Shown piece by piece: positions 54,988 to 64,000 of a DNA stretch of 64,000 bases (position 1 is its first letter; each line of letters opens with the position of its first letter). Location of the stretch: assembly GCA_002709045.1 (NCBI GenBank), contig PAPJ01000007.1, forward strand, positions 1 to 64,000. Reading direction: 5' to 3'. This stretch comes from Planctomycetaceae bacterium (GTDB lineage: Bacteria; Planctomycetota; Planctomycetia; Pirellulales; Pirellulaceae). The position numbers and the translations under genes are program-made. The notes below the pieces were generated by a model. The model was not told the origin of the DNA. It made no database searches and was given only the letters and a program-made list of their open reading frames with translations.

Positions 54988-57900
54988 ATGTCTACTCGTA
55001 ATTACGGTTCATTTGTTAGCATCTTAAAGTCTACGCTAGTGTTACTGGCGTTCGCAATTTTTGGCTCAGCCGCCAATGGCGCTGAATTTACGCCGAGTCT
55101 AGGCGTACTCGAAATTCTCGCTGACCCGGCACAGCAGGATGCTACGGGACTTTCTCCGGAATTAACGAAACGATTTCAGGAATTGAAGCAACAACGTCTG
55201 GAAATATTTGCTTCTCTCTACAGCGAAAACACGCCTGTTGAACGGGAAGTTGTTTCCCAGGAATTCCGTCGCGCTTCTGAGCAAATGGCACTAAGCCTGC
55301 TAACTGTGAGTCAACGTACCCGCATCAATCAAATTCAGTTTCGTAAGGATGGACTCGCCTCACTACTTAAACCGGAAGTCCGCGTCGCTATCAGCATCAG
55401 CGACAAACAGATCAATGCGATTCGTGCCTATGTTAAACATCGCAATGATCTAATCAAGCATGCCACAGATGCGGAGAAATCAAAACTTCATCAGACAACA
55501 GAAGACAAACTCATCGCCATTCTAACTCCCAAACAGCAACGCGATTGGGCTCGCCTGGCCGGCATGGAATTAGCGCAGACCGCCCTACTTCAGGATACTA
55601 GTGAAAATCCGTCTCCAAAGGATGATGCTGCCGACAAGGATGATCCGAAAGAAGAGGATGGTCAACCGACCGACGATGTGCCTGAGAACTCGGATAGCGA
55701 TGATCCACCGGCCGACAAGGATGATCCGAAAGAAGAGGATGATCAACCGACCGACGATGCCGATGAAAAACCTGATAGCGATGATCCACCGGCCGACAAG
55801 GATGACCCTGCTGATCAGCCGGCTGCCAGCAACAATAGCGAATCGATGCTCAATGAATTCGGCGAAATAGAGGTGCGCTTTGCATTTAACAACACACCTT
55901 GGGCTGCTGTCATCGAATGGTTTGCTGAACTTAATGAGTTATCGCTACAAATGGATGCCGCCCCGGAAGGGACCTTTAACTATACAGATCCAAAATATTA
56001 CTCGCCCGCACAGGCGATGGATCTCATGAATGGTGTTTTGCTGACGCGAGGTTATACGCTGCTTCGTCGCAACCAAATGTTGATGATTGTCAATCTTGAA
56101 AACGGTGTGCCCGATGTACTGGTGGAATACGTACCGCTTTCTGAACTTGACGAGCGGGGCGAGTACGAGCTCGTAAAAACACTATTCCAACTGGTAAAAA
56201 TGACGCCTGAAGAAGCAACGGCCGATTTGGAAAAATTAATCGGCCCCACGGGCCAATTATTTGTGTTTCCTGCCGCTAAGCAGGTTCTCGTTCAGGAACA
56301 GGCCGGACGGCTCCGCACCATCCGTGACATCATTGACGGCGTTGAAACCCCACGCGGTGAACTGGCCAGTAAGGTTGAGGAAATCGAACTTGAATTTGTG
56401 ACTGCCGAGGACATTCTGATTGTTGCCCGAACAATGCTTAACATGAGTGATGGCGATTTTGCACGGGAAGGCTTGAGCTTTGCTGTTGACACCCTTGGTA
56501 CCCGTATTTTCGTAACCGGCGAGGAAGAGAACATCGCAGTTCTGCGTGATCTGGCGGAACGCCTTGATAAAGATCCGCTGGAAGGTGTCGAAGAAACCGA
56601 TGTTGAAAAACCAACCCTCCGTACCCATACCATCAATGTCGCTGATCCCCAGACAACGTTTGATGTTCTACAAACTCTGCTGGCAGGGTTACCCGACGTG
56701 CGACTGGCATTAGATCCGGCCACCAACAAGATTATTGCCCTGGCACGACCACCAGAGCATGAAACAATTGTCTCCACGATCAAGGAGCTGGAAGGAGACG
56801 TCCCAGTCTTTGAAGTCATTTCCCTGCAAACACTGGACCCGGAAATGGCGCTCGCTATGATCGCCAATATGTTTGGCACCACTACCACAGAAGATGGCGT
56901 CGAGGTAACACAGGGACCAAAGGTTACGGCTGATACGGTATCTATGAAATTATTTGTACGGGCAACCGAATCAGAGGTTGCCTCGATACGAACGATGATA
57001 GAACGACTCGAGTCAGAAAACACAACGACTCAGGACGGCAATATCCGCATTCTACCATTCAGCGGCAAAAGTGCCGAAGATGCATTAAACCGTGCTGGTC
57101 GATTTTGGACAGGCGAAAACAAAATCCGACTCGTCACGCCAGAAGACCGAAGCGATTCAGGCATTCAAAAACGGACGACCGACGAACCTACGCAGGAGCA
57201 ACCCCCCGCCCCGGAACCGCCATCGATTCGACCTACTAAAGCCGACACTCTGGAAAACTCTGCGAAAATACAGCGGAACAACCTCCAGTTTGTAAGCAGT
57301 GCGTTACAGGACGGGGAAACCATTACCTCGAGACTGGGTAATGATATTGTCGTGGAACTAACGCCGGACGGGATTATCATTGCCAGCGACGACACCGAAG
57401 CCCTCGATCGGTTTGAAAGTCTCTTGCGACAATTGATCCCGCCTGGTACCACGTTGACCGATCGGCAGATCACCGTCTTTTATCTAAAGTATGTCAAATC
57501 GGATGTGGCCAAAACACTGGTCCAGCAAATTATGAGTGGAGGAGCTGACTCCTCAAGTGGTCTGGGATCTTTGGTAAGTGATGCCACGAGTAGTCTTATG
57601 GGCGGCGGATTAATGGGCATGATCCTTGGTGGCGGCAGTGATACAGGCACCGCTGATAGCAGTGTATTCTCTGCGTCGGGTACCGTAAGTATCGTCTCCG
57701 ATCCCAGATTAAATGCATTAGTGGTGCAGGCTAACGACGAAGACTTGGCAATGATTGATTCCCTACTGGGTATCATCGACAAAGAGGGTTCTGAGACCGA
57801 AGTTGAAACCCAGGGCAAGCCCCGGTTGATACCAGTTACCTATGTCAGTGCCACAGACATCGCCAATATCCTTAAAGAAGTATATGCCGGGCGTATCAAT

Positions 57901-58443
57901 GGCGCTTCCGGTGGTGGTCAGCAACAACGACAACCAAACCCGGAGGACATCATCAAAGCGATGATGCAACGTGGTGGCGGTGGTCGAGGTGGCGGAAGTG
58001 AGGAAGTTAAAAGTGAGCCTGCCAAACTAAGCATTGGTGTCGATGCAACCAGCAATTCAATCATCGTATCTGCTCCGGAACCGCTTTTTAAGGAAGTTGA
58101 GGAGTTAGTGCTCACGCTAGACCAGGCAGGAACCCAGTCTCAACAGCAGGTTGAAGTTCGCACGCTTCACCTTGCTAATCCTGACGTTGTCAATACGGCT
58201 CTGCAGGCGATCCTCGGCGAGTCAGTCTCGACCTCGCGTTCAAGTGGTGGCAGCAGTAACAACTCAGGCTCTAATCCCGGTGGAAACCCAGCAGCCTCTG
58301 CTGATGCAATCCGCCAGCGAATACAGGCATTTCAGGAGGCAGCACGTCGTGCAGCTGAAGCACGCGGTGGTGGAGGTCCTCCAGGTGGTGGACGTCCAGG
58401 CGGCGGGGGTCCTCCAGGTGGTGGACGTCCAGGCGGCCGTTAA
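54988..58443 (+). CDS. GspD-like protein with secretin N-domains but no recognisable pore domain
   Basis: 1151 residues with a signal peptide (ending near AANGAEF). A helical region (30-205) precedes an acidic repeat region (210-275). From ~288 a secretin N0-like unit begins (EVRFAFNNTPWAAVIEWF), then at least five N1-type repeats, including VEEIELEFVTAEDILIVART, ITVFYLKYVKSDVAKTLVQQ, LIPVTYVSATDIANILKEVY and VEVRTLHLANPDVVNTALQA. The end is Gly/Pro/Arg-rich. The C-terminal secretin beta-barrel region (normally ~170 residues ending near VPxLGDIPxLGxLF) is not seen. It is the first gene of a type II secretion/pseudopilus operon, so it is the D-position protein, but the outer channel may be another protein. 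Confidence 0.85.
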   Translation: MSTRNYGSFVSILKSTLVLLAFAIFGSAANGAEFTPSLGVLEILADPAQQDATGLSPELTKRFQELKQQRLEIFASLYSENTPVEREVVSQEFRRASEQMALSLLTVSQRTRINQIQFRKDGLASLLKPEVRVAISISDKQINAIRAYVKHRNDLIKHATDAEKSKLHQTTEDKLIAILTPKQQRDWARLAGMELAQTALLQDTSENPSPKDDAADKDDPKEEDGQPTDDVPENSDSDDPPADKDDPKEEDDQPTDDADEKPDSDDPPADKDDPADQPAASNNSESMLNEFGEIEVRFAFNNTPWAAVIEWFAELNELSLQMDAAPEGTFNYTDPKYYSPAQAMDLMNGVLLTRGYTLLRRNQMLMIVNLENGVPDVLVEYVPLSELDERGEYELVKTLFQLVKMTPEEATADLEKLIGPTGQLFVFPAAKQVLVQEQAGRLRTIRDIIDGVETPRGELASKVEEIELEFVTAEDILIVARTMLNMSDGDFAREGLSFAVDTLGTRIFVTGEEENIAVLRDLAERLDKDPLEGVEETDVEKPTLRTHTINVADPQTTFDVLQTLLAGLPDVRLALDPATNKIIALARPPEHETIVSTIKELEGDVPVFEVISLQTLDPEMALAMIANMFGTTTTEDGVEVTQGPKVTADTVSMKLFVRATESEVASIRTMIERLESENTTTQDGNIRILPFSGKSAEDALNRAGRFWTGENKIRLVTPEDRSDSGIQKRTTDEPTQEQPPAPEPPSIRPTKADTLENSAKIQRNNLQFVSSALQDGETITSRLGNDIVVELTPDGIIIASDDTEALDRFESLLRQLIPPGTTLTDRQITVFYLKYVKSDVAKTLVQQIMSGGADSSSGLGSLVSDATSSLMGGGLMGMILGGGSDTGTADSSVFSASGTVSIVSDPRLNALVVQANDEDLAMIDSLLGIIDKEGSETEVETQGKPRLIPVTYVSATDIANILKEVYAGRINGASGGGQQQRQPNPEDIIKAMMQRGGGGRGGGSEEVKSEPAKLSIGVDATSNSIIVSAPEPLFKEVEELVLTLDQAGTQSQQQVEVRTLHLANPDVVNTALQAILGESVSTSRSSGGSSNNSGSNPGGNPAASADAIRQRIQAFQEAARRAAEARGGGGPPGGGRPGGGGPPGGGRPGGR
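55630..55817 (+). repeat. Tandem 81-bp repeat within the GspD-like gene
   Basis: Two nearly identical 81-bp units (55630-55710 and 55711-55791) and the start of a third (from 55792). Each encodes a 27-residue Asp/Glu/Pro-rich unit beginning ADKDDPKEEDGQPTDD or a close variant. Such in-frame repeats commonly change copy number between strains. Confidence 0.9.
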
Positions 58444-58484
58444 TATTCATCATACGGCGCTAACAGCGAGAAAGATTATTTACG

Positions 58485-60185
58485 ATGGAAGCATGTGCAA
58501 TATTAAAAGAGAAGGGACTCCTCAACGAAACGCAGGTAGACACGATTGTCCAAACCGGTGCTAAGGGTAACAGCCAAATCGAATCTGCAGTTTCACTGGG
58601 GTTTGTTGATGAACGTGAAGCTCTTAAAGCTATTGCCGACGCTGTGGGAGTGGATTTTGTCGACTTTCGGGAAACCGAAGTTGATTTATCACTACTCGAC
58701 GAATTCCCTACTCGACTGATTTATCGTGAAGCTCTGTTCCCTGTCGCTGCACAAAACGGGCACATTACTGTGGCTACCAGCGACCCCTTCAATCTCTATC
58801 CGATCGACGAAGCATCGGCCGCTACGGGCAAAGCGATTCTGCCGGTCGTGGCAACTCGTCGGGACATCGACACGCTGATCAAAAACCATCTTGGTGTCGG
58901 TAGTGAAACCATTGACAGCCTTGTGGCGGCAAAACAGGACGACGAAGTCGAACTGCTTGAAGAACTGGAAATTGACGGTTCGGAATTATCCGAGATGGCT
59001 CAGGAAGCATCGGTCATCCGTCTTGTCAATGAAATCCTGCTCGAAGCGATAGAAACCCGTACCAGTGACGTACACATCGAATCTCAGGCTAGTGGTATTA
59101 CCGTCAGATACCGTATTGACGGCATGTTACACCCTCAGCCAGTACCACCAGAGATCAACCAGTTCCAGGCTGCCATCATCAGCCGCCTGAAAATCATGGC
59201 TCGGCTTAATATTGCCGAAAAACGGCTCCCGCAAGATGGCCGCATTAAGCTTAAAGTCCGCGGTCGTGAAGTCGATATCCGTGTAAGTGTCATTCCGATG
59301 ATTCATGGCGAAGGTATCGTCATGCGTATTCTCGATAAAGGTTCGATGGTTTTTGATCTGCAAAGCTTGGGAATGGAAGCCGACACCTACGCCACCTTTA
59401 GTGAATTAATTCGCATTCCGCACGGGATTGTGCTGGTATGCGGGCCGACCGGTTCTGGTAAAACAACAACACTCTACAGTTCATTGATGGAAATCAAGGG
59501 TCATGACAATAAAATTATCACGACCGAGGATCCTGTCGAATACCAACTTGAAGGCATCAATCAGATTCAGGTTCACTCAAAGATCGGACTTACGTTCTCC
59601 GCGTCATTGAGAAGTATCCTGCGTCATGACCCGGACATCGTTCTTGTTGGGGAAATTCGTGACCTGGAAACCGCCGAAAATGCAATTCAGGCGTCTCTGA
59701 CTGGGCACATGGTATTTTCCACTCTACATACGAATGATTCAGCCGGAGCCTACACTCGCATGACCGACATGGGTGTTGAACCATTTTTGGTAGCCAGTAC
59801 GGTTGAAGCGGTAATGTCGCAGCGGCTCGTTCGTAAACTATGTAACAATTGTAAACGCCCTGTGAATATTAACGACATTGATGTTCCACATGACTTTCCC
59901 CGCGACATCGCCGAAGGTGAACTTTTCGAAGCTGTCGGATGCCGTGAATGTCGCAATGTAGGTTACTCGGGACGACTGGGCGTTTATGAATTAATGCTAA
60001 CTACTGACGAAGTTCGAGACCTGGCTACGCAAAATGCAAGTAGCTGGGAACTCAAGAAGATAGCGGTTGCTAACGGGATGCGAACGCTGCGTGATGACGG
60101 CTGGCGAAAAGTTATCGACGGCAAAACAAGCATGGACGAAGTATTACGCATCACAAAAGGTGATCAGATCGTACCCGCGAGTTAA
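58485..60185 (+). CDS. gspE: Type II secretion ATPase GspE/PilB family
   Basis: 566 residues. N-terminal GspE_N domain (~1-150), then the ATPase: Walker A GPTGSGKTTTLYS, Asp box TTEDPVEYQLEGINQ, Walker B region DPDIVLVGEIRDLETAE, His box STLHTNDSAGAY, and a zinc site from CNNCKRP and CRECRNVGYSGR. It powers pseudopilus assembly from the cytoplasmic face. Downstream of the GspD-like gene by 41 bp. Confidence 0.95.
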   Translation: MEACAILKEKGLLNETQVDTIVQTGAKGNSQIESAVSLGFVDEREALKAIADAVGVDFVDFRETEVDLSLLDEFPTRLIYREALFPVAAQNGHITVATSDPFNLYPIDEASAATGKAILPVVATRRDIDTLIKNHLGVGSETIDSLVAAKQDDEVELLEELEIDGSELSEMAQEASVIRLVNEILLEAIETRTSDVHIESQASGITVRYRIDGMLHPQPVPPEINQFQAAIISRLKIMARLNIAEKRLPQDGRIKLKVRGREVDIRVSVIPMIHGEGIVMRILDKGSMVFDLQSLGMEADTYATFSELIRIPHGIVLVCGPTGSGKTTTLYSSLMEIKGHDNKIITTEDPVEYQLEGINQIQVHSKIGLTFSASLRSILRHDPDIVLVGEIRDLETAENAIQASLTGHMVFSTLHTNDSAGAYTRMTDMGVEPFLVASTVEAVMSQRLVRKLCNNCKRPVNINDIDVPHDFPRDIAEGELFEAVGCRECRNVGYSGRLGVYELMLTTDEVRDLATQNASSWELKKIAVANGMRTLRDDGWRKVIDGKTSMDEVLRITKGDQIVPAS

Positions 60186-60197
60186 AACATTTTCAAA

Positions 60198-61403
60198 ATG
60201 CCAGAATTTCAATATACTGCCCGAGATACCGCCGGAAAAAAAGTCGGTGGCCAAATAGCGGCCGCTACCGAGCGCGAAGCCGTTCGGATCTTGGCCGGAC
60301 AGTCCTTGTTCCCGATGGAGATTTCCACCGACGTCAAGGCAACCGTTCGCAAGAGCAATAAACGAGTCAAAGGCCAGGTGATGGCTCAAGTCTATGGTCA
60401 GTTAGCTTCGTTGCTGCGAAGTGGGGTACCGTTGCTGCGAAGTATTAAAGTACTCGAAAAGCAGGCGACCAATGATACGCTTGCTTTTGTCCTTGGCGAA
60501 GTACACGGGCAAGTCGAAGAAGGTATTAATATCGCAGATGCAATGGCTGAATACCCCAGGGTCTTCAGTGAAGTATGTATTAATATGTCCCGGGCAGGAG
60601 CCGAGGGTGGTTTTTTGGAAGATGCCTTAGACCGAGTGGCAAAATTCACTGAACAACAGGAAGATCTCAAAGGTGAAACCATTGGCCAGCTAGCCTACCC
60701 TGTCTTTCTGGGCACGGTAGGATCAATCCTCGTTGCCGGGTTGATTATTTTCTTTGTACCTAAATTCGGTGACATGTTTGATAACCTCCGTGAACGAGGT
60801 GAATTACCAGCTGTAACCGATTGGTTACTCGCATTTAGTGAGGGCCTTCGCACCATCTGGGCATTTATCGGTATTTTGATAGTTTTATTCGGTCTGGTGC
60901 TGATTAACAACTATTTCAAAACGGAGCTTGGACGAAAAACCCGTGATCTGATTAAAATCCGACTTCCGTTAGTTGGAAAAGTATTTCTTGCCTTCGCGGT
61001 CGCGCGATTTTGCCGCGTACTAGGGACCTTATTACAGAATGGGGTACCAATCCTGAAATCACTTGAAATCAGTAGCCTGGCTTCCGGAAACCGTGTCATC
61101 TCCGGTGCCATTGACAGCGCTACAGACAATATCACCAGTGGGGAATCACTGTCTACACCACTAGCCAAAAGCGGTTATTTCCCAGGTACCGTCGTTGAAA
61201 TGATCTCGGTAGCCGAAGAATCGAACACTTTAGACCGAGTACTCATTGAAATCGCCGATAATCTTGAAAAACGAACGGCGCGACAATTATCACTCGCTGT
61301 ACGCCTGCTGGAACCAATTATGCTACTTGTCATGGCTGGCGCAGTTTTAGTCGTCGTCATTGCTTTATTGATGCCGGTGATCAAGATGAGCAGCGCAATT
61401 TAA
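60198..61403 (+). CDS. gspF: Type II secretion inner-membrane protein GspF
   Basis: 401 residues. N-terminal FQYTARDTAGKKVGGQIAA and two T2SSF repeats, each with a QLASLLRSGVPLLRSI or RVLGTLLQNGVPILKSLE core; three membrane helices (about residues 170-195, 210-235, 375-398). It forms the inner-membrane platform with GspE and starts 12 bp after it. Confidence 0.94.
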   Translation: MPEFQYTARDTAGKKVGGQIAAATEREAVRILAGQSLFPMEISTDVKATVRKSNKRVKGQVMAQVYGQLASLLRSGVPLLRSIKVLEKQATNDTLAFVLGEVHGQVEEGINIADAMAEYPRVFSEVCINMSRAGAEGGFLEDALDRVAKFTEQQEDLKGETIGQLAYPVFLGTVGSILVAGLIIFFVPKFGDMFDNLRERGELPAVTDWLLAFSEGLRTIWAFIGILIVLFGLVLINNYFKTELGRKTRDLIKIRLPLVGKVFLAFAVARFCRVLGTLLQNGVPILKSLEISSLASGNRVISGAIDSATDNITSGESLSTPLAKSGYFPGTVVEMISVAEESNTLDRVLIEIADNLEKRTARQLSLAVRLLEPIMLLVMAGAVLVVVIALLMPVIKMSSAI

Positions 61404-61503
61404 TTTACAATATAACGCAACTCTCATCACCCAATGGTGTTTAACCAATAAGTAAACGAATCTCCCTCATACGGGAAAACAATCTAACGGGATTTACAGA
61501 ACA

Positions 61504-61941
61504 ATGCAAAAAAAACGATTACCAAATCGTAACCAACAGCGTAAAGGTTTTACGCTTATGGAAGTACTCATCGTGATGGCCATTTTGGTGATCCTTGGTA
61601 CCATCGTGGTCACCAACTTTTCGGGAGTCTTATCACAGAGCAAGGCTGATTCAGCAAAAATTCAAATGCAGAATTTCGAACAGCCCCTTGAGTTATACAA
61701 ACTAGGCGTCGGACAATACCCAACGACCGACACCGGCTTAGAAGCCTTGATCACGCAACCTCCCAATGCTCCTGACGGAAAATGGAGGGGCCCCTATCTA
61801 AAGGCTTCAGAGATCCCCGCTGATCCATGGGGAAATGCCTATGATTACCAGGCAGCAGATGGTGGATTTACAATTACCAGCTCCGGTGAAGACGGTGCAA
61901 CTGGCACGGACGATGATGTGACACATACTGTCAGTCAGTAA
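61504..61941 (+). CDS. gspG: Major pseudopilin GspG
   Basis: 145 residues. Prepilin site KGFTLMEVLIVMAILVILG with conserved Glu at +5, followed by the GspG C-terminal domain: LYKLGVGQYPTTDTGLEALI, then DPWGNAYDYQAADGGF and an Asp-rich calcium site, GEDGATGTDDDVT. Assembled into the pseudopilus. Separated from gspF by 100 bp. Confidence 0.96.
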   Translation: MQKKRLPNRNQQRKGFTLMEVLIVMAILVILGTIVVTNFSGVLSQSKADSAKIQMQNFEQPLELYKLGVGQYPTTDTGLEALITQPPNAPDGKWRGPYLKASEIPADPWGNAYDYQAADGGFTITSSGEDGATGTDDDVTHTVSQ

Positions 61942-61995
61942 ACCCACAACCATCTACTGTTACCCGTGTTATTGCACAATTTGAGGTAACAAGAC

Positions 61996-62736
61996 ATGCA
62001 ATCACTAAAGCGTAAAAGGCGACCTGTTACTAAACCACAGCGGCGGGGTTTTACACTTTTCGAGATTATGGTTGTATTGGTTGTAGTGGTCGTTCTAGGC
62101 TCAATCGCATACCCGACCATCGCTGGAATGACGGGTGTCGAGTCCCTTTTGCGAAGTGGGGATCAGGTTCGCATTCATCTTGCACGATCTCGAAATCAGG
62201 CAATGCGCAGTGGCCAGACACTGTCAATGCGTTACGAATTACAGGGAAACCGCTACATCATTGAACCGTGGTCGACCGGGGAAGAATTTATTGAAATCGG
62301 CGCTACGCCCGATAGCCAGCAGCTTGTCAATGTTCTGGGTATAGCCAGTGCAGATGCCCTAAACGAAAGCGAGTTCCGCACAGTTAAAAAACTGCTGGGA
62401 TATCCACACAGACTACAGGATGGTATCCAGTTTGTCGGTTCCATTGTCGAGTTTGACGCACGATCTGCCATTCTTGGTGATCCTCAATTAAACGATCTGA
62501 CTACCGCAGCTGGTCAGACAAGCATGACCGATAGCATCCAGGGACTCTGGTCTGATCCCATTCTGTTTTATCCGGACGGTAGTACCAGTCAGACCGAAAT
62601 TCGTCTTGGTTCGTCCGATGGCAAGGGGTTTATTATGGTGCGGCTCCGAGGCCTCACCGGAATAGCGTATGTGACAAACGTCGCTTCAGCTGAAGAAGTC
62701 CGGCAACTAGATCTTCAGAGGCTGGGCAATCAATGA
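61996..62736 (+). CDS. gspH: Minor pseudopilin GspH-like
   Basis: 246 residues. Prepilin site RRGFTLFEIMVVLVVVVVLG; a helix follows with LARSRNQAMRSGQTLSMRYE, the GspH hallmark. The C-terminal domain is longer than usual, with an insert around residues 110-170. Stop overlaps the next start (ATGA). Confidence 0.88.
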   Translation: MQSLKRKRRPVTKPQRRGFTLFEIMVVLVVVVVLGSIAYPTIAGMTGVESLLRSGDQVRIHLARSRNQAMRSGQTLSMRYELQGNRYIIEPWSTGEEFIEIGATPDSQQLVNVLGIASADALNESEFRTVKKLLGYPHRLQDGIQFVGSIVEFDARSAILGDPQLNDLTTAAGQTSMTDSIQGLWSDPILFYPDGSTSQTEIRLGSSDGKGFIMVRLRGLTGIAYVTNVASAEEVRQLDLQRLGNQ

Positions 62737-63197
62737 TACGCAACTCTTCATCCTATTGCCGTCAGGGTTTCACCCTGATGGAGATTATTGTTTCTATTAC
62801 AATCCTTGGATTGTCTATGGTTGCCATCAACGGTCTTGTTGCCATTGGCGCGCGCAATGCCCGCGAAGCACAGGTGTTGACTACCGCTCAGTTTCTGGCT
62901 GAATCCAAGCTATCGGAAGTTAAGACTGGTCTGATCTCTGTAAATAGCACCGGCAAAATGCCGTTTACGCAGGAAGAGACGATCGAACCCTTCACCTTCG
63001 AAATCCAATCACAAACAATAGGTGCTGATGGCCAGCTCATGGCGATCCGAGTCATCGTAGAATACACACCCGAAGATGGTTCACTTCCGCTGTTATATCA
63101 ACTTGATACCTGGATGATTGACCCGGCTATCGAAATGCAACAGGACGCGGAGCTGACGATCCATGAGATGTTGCTCGAAATGGAGGCCACACAATGA
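62733..63197 (+). CDS. gspI: Minor pseudopilin GspI-like
   Basis: 154 residues. Prepilin site QGFTLMEIIVSITILGLSMV, then a helix and a small beta domain, GspI type by order and length. ATGA overlaps on both sides, showing tight translational coupling in the order H-I-J. Confidence 0.85.
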   Translation: MIRNSSSYCRQGFTLMEIIVSITILGLSMVAINGLVAIGARNAREAQVLTTAQFLAESKLSEVKTGLISVNSTGKMPFTQEETIEPFTFEIQSQTIGADGQLMAIRVIVEYTPEDGSLPLLYQLDTWMIDPAIEMQQDAELTIHEMLLEMEATQ

Positions 63198-64000
63198 CGA
63201 GTCTCCGAAACAACCATGGGGTTACACTTCTGGAGCTTATTATTTCACTAGCTCTTTCAGGTTTACTATTTGCGATGATTACTCAAATGATCGGCAACCA
63301 CTTTCACGTGCTCGAAAAACAACGGGATAACGTGGAGGAAGTCCAGCTTGCCCGAGCATTACTTTCCCGCATATCCCAGGACATTAAAAGTGCTGTGCAA
63401 TACAACGGAGTAGATGTTGAGGCCGCACTGGGCGACGTAGATATAGCAGGAGCTTTAGATATTGCTTCCGGAGCCGGGGTCGGAATGGAAGACCTTCTTG
63501 GTGCGGCCGATTCACTGCTCACTTCAGAGGACACTTCCACCTCCTATGATTTTGAAACTACGTTCCCCACGAGCCTTGGCATGTACGGGGATCAGGCAAC
63601 GCTACGCCTTGACGTCAGTCGCATCCCACGACAGGAGGAGTATCGGGCGATGTACGACCCCACTGAGATCGGTGTCCTGCAGGACATTCCGTCCGACGTT
63701 AAACTAATCTCCTATTACTGCAGAGCACTGAATGTAGAGACCGATGCCTCGGCTCAGGATGTCTTCAATGACGACCCAACCGTTCCCGGTCTTATCCGTG
63801 GTCAATTGAGCCGCGCGATCACCTCCTATGCCATGAATAATGGTAATTATCAGTCTGTGCAAAATGCCGACAAACTACTGGCCCCGGAAGTGATCGCACT
63901 GGAATTTCAGTACTTCGATGGTTACCAGTGGCTGCAATACTGGGACAGCGAGGAATTTGAGGGTCTTCCATTGGCTGTCAAAATCCGCATGACAATGCGT
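63194..64000 (+). CDS. gspJ: Minor pseudopilin GspJ-like (cut by window end)
   Basis: At least 269 residues; the gene continues past the window. Prepilin site NHGVTLLELIISLALSGLLF, with the processing Gly followed by Val rather than the usual Phe. A long C-terminal region includes ALEFQYFDGYQWLQYWDSEE, the GspJ-type strand. A Gly/Ala/Asp-rich stretch near residues 75-100 is unusual. Confidence 0.82.
   Translation, partial: MTSLRNNHGVTLLELIISLALSGLLFAMITQMIGNHFHVLEKQRDNVEEVQLARALLSRISQDIKSAVQYNGVDVEAALGDVDIAGALDIASGAGVGMEDLLGAADSLLTSEDTSTSYDFETTFPTSLGMYGDQATLRLDVSRIPRQEEYRAMYDPTEIGVLQDIPSDVKLISYYCRALNVETDASAQDVFNDDPTVPGLIRGQLSRAITSYAMNNGNYQSVQNADKLLAPEVIALEFQYFDGYQWLQYWDSEEFEGLPLAVKIRMTMR

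Noticed and set aside
56292..57023. 243-codon Ser/Arg/Val-rich frame opposite the GspD-like gene
   Set aside because: Antisense shadow of a strongly supported secretin N-domain gene; low-complexity composition.
57900..58443. Gly-rich repeats at the end of the GspD-like gene as a CRISPR or satellite array
   Set aside because: The short repeats are in frame, codon-like (GGTGGT, CCAGGC) and without spacers; they encode the Gly/Pro/Arg tail.

Overview
The window is a stretch of planctomycete chromosome. The evidence is gene content: two DUF1501 proteins, a DUF1549/DUF1553 protein, a planctomycete-type cytochrome c fused to WD40 repeats, a ThuA-domain protein, a DUF1570-like protein, a dockerin-bearing surface protein, and the planctomycete/verrucomicrobial (PVM) type bacterial microcompartment. 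Base composition looks close to 50% GC. I cannot fix the genus. No rRNA, tRNA, CRISPR array or insertion sequence was recognised.

Layout. 1-4.1 kb: end of a dockerin protein, a secreted unknown, a DUF1501 protein. 4.4-7.0 kb: an aldehyde dehydrogenase with a clear terminator, and a secreted M28 peptidase. 7.1-15.5 kb (minus): a complete PVM microcompartment operon: DeoR regulator, PduL, two BMC-H, acetate kinase, BMC-P, CoA-acylating aldehyde dehydrogenase, BMC-P, an unknown protein, BMC-P, class II aldolase, lactate/malate dehydrogenase. In characterised relatives this compartment breaks down fucose and rhamnose through lactaldehyde. 15.8-23.3 kb (minus): purN, ileS, an acidic protein, argJ, argC, a Nudix hydrolase. 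23.3-28.4 kb: a polytopic membrane protein, xylulokinase, small unknowns, an SMP-30-like protein.

28.4-30.5 kb holds a retron. A reverse transcriptase with an N-terminal membrane helix and a C-terminal extension is preceded by a candidate msr-msd RNA. That RNA has a perfect 32-bp inverted repeat, an AGC branch site after a CCCT a1 end, an msr hairpin with a GUUUC loop, and an imperfect a1/a2 pairing. I consider it the most interesting system in the window. No separate effector gene is evident.

30.6-40 kb: two unknowns, then a nucleoside salvage region with M24 peptidase-deoC-pyrimidine phosphorylase-cdd on plus, converging on upp-nupC-amidase on minus. 40.1-49.3 kb: a serine hydrolase, then a minus-strand operon DUF1501, DUF1549/1553, cytochrome-WD40, ThuA. 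49.6-54.6 kb: unknown secreted protein, thioredoxin-like protein, SufE, ZIP transporter, membrane protein, DUF1570-like metalloprotease. 55-64 kb: a type II secretion/pseudopilus operon with a GspD-like protein, GspE, GspF, GspG and three further pseudopilins (H, I, J); the last is cut by the window end. The GspD-like protein has periplasmic N-domains but no visible secretin pore domain.
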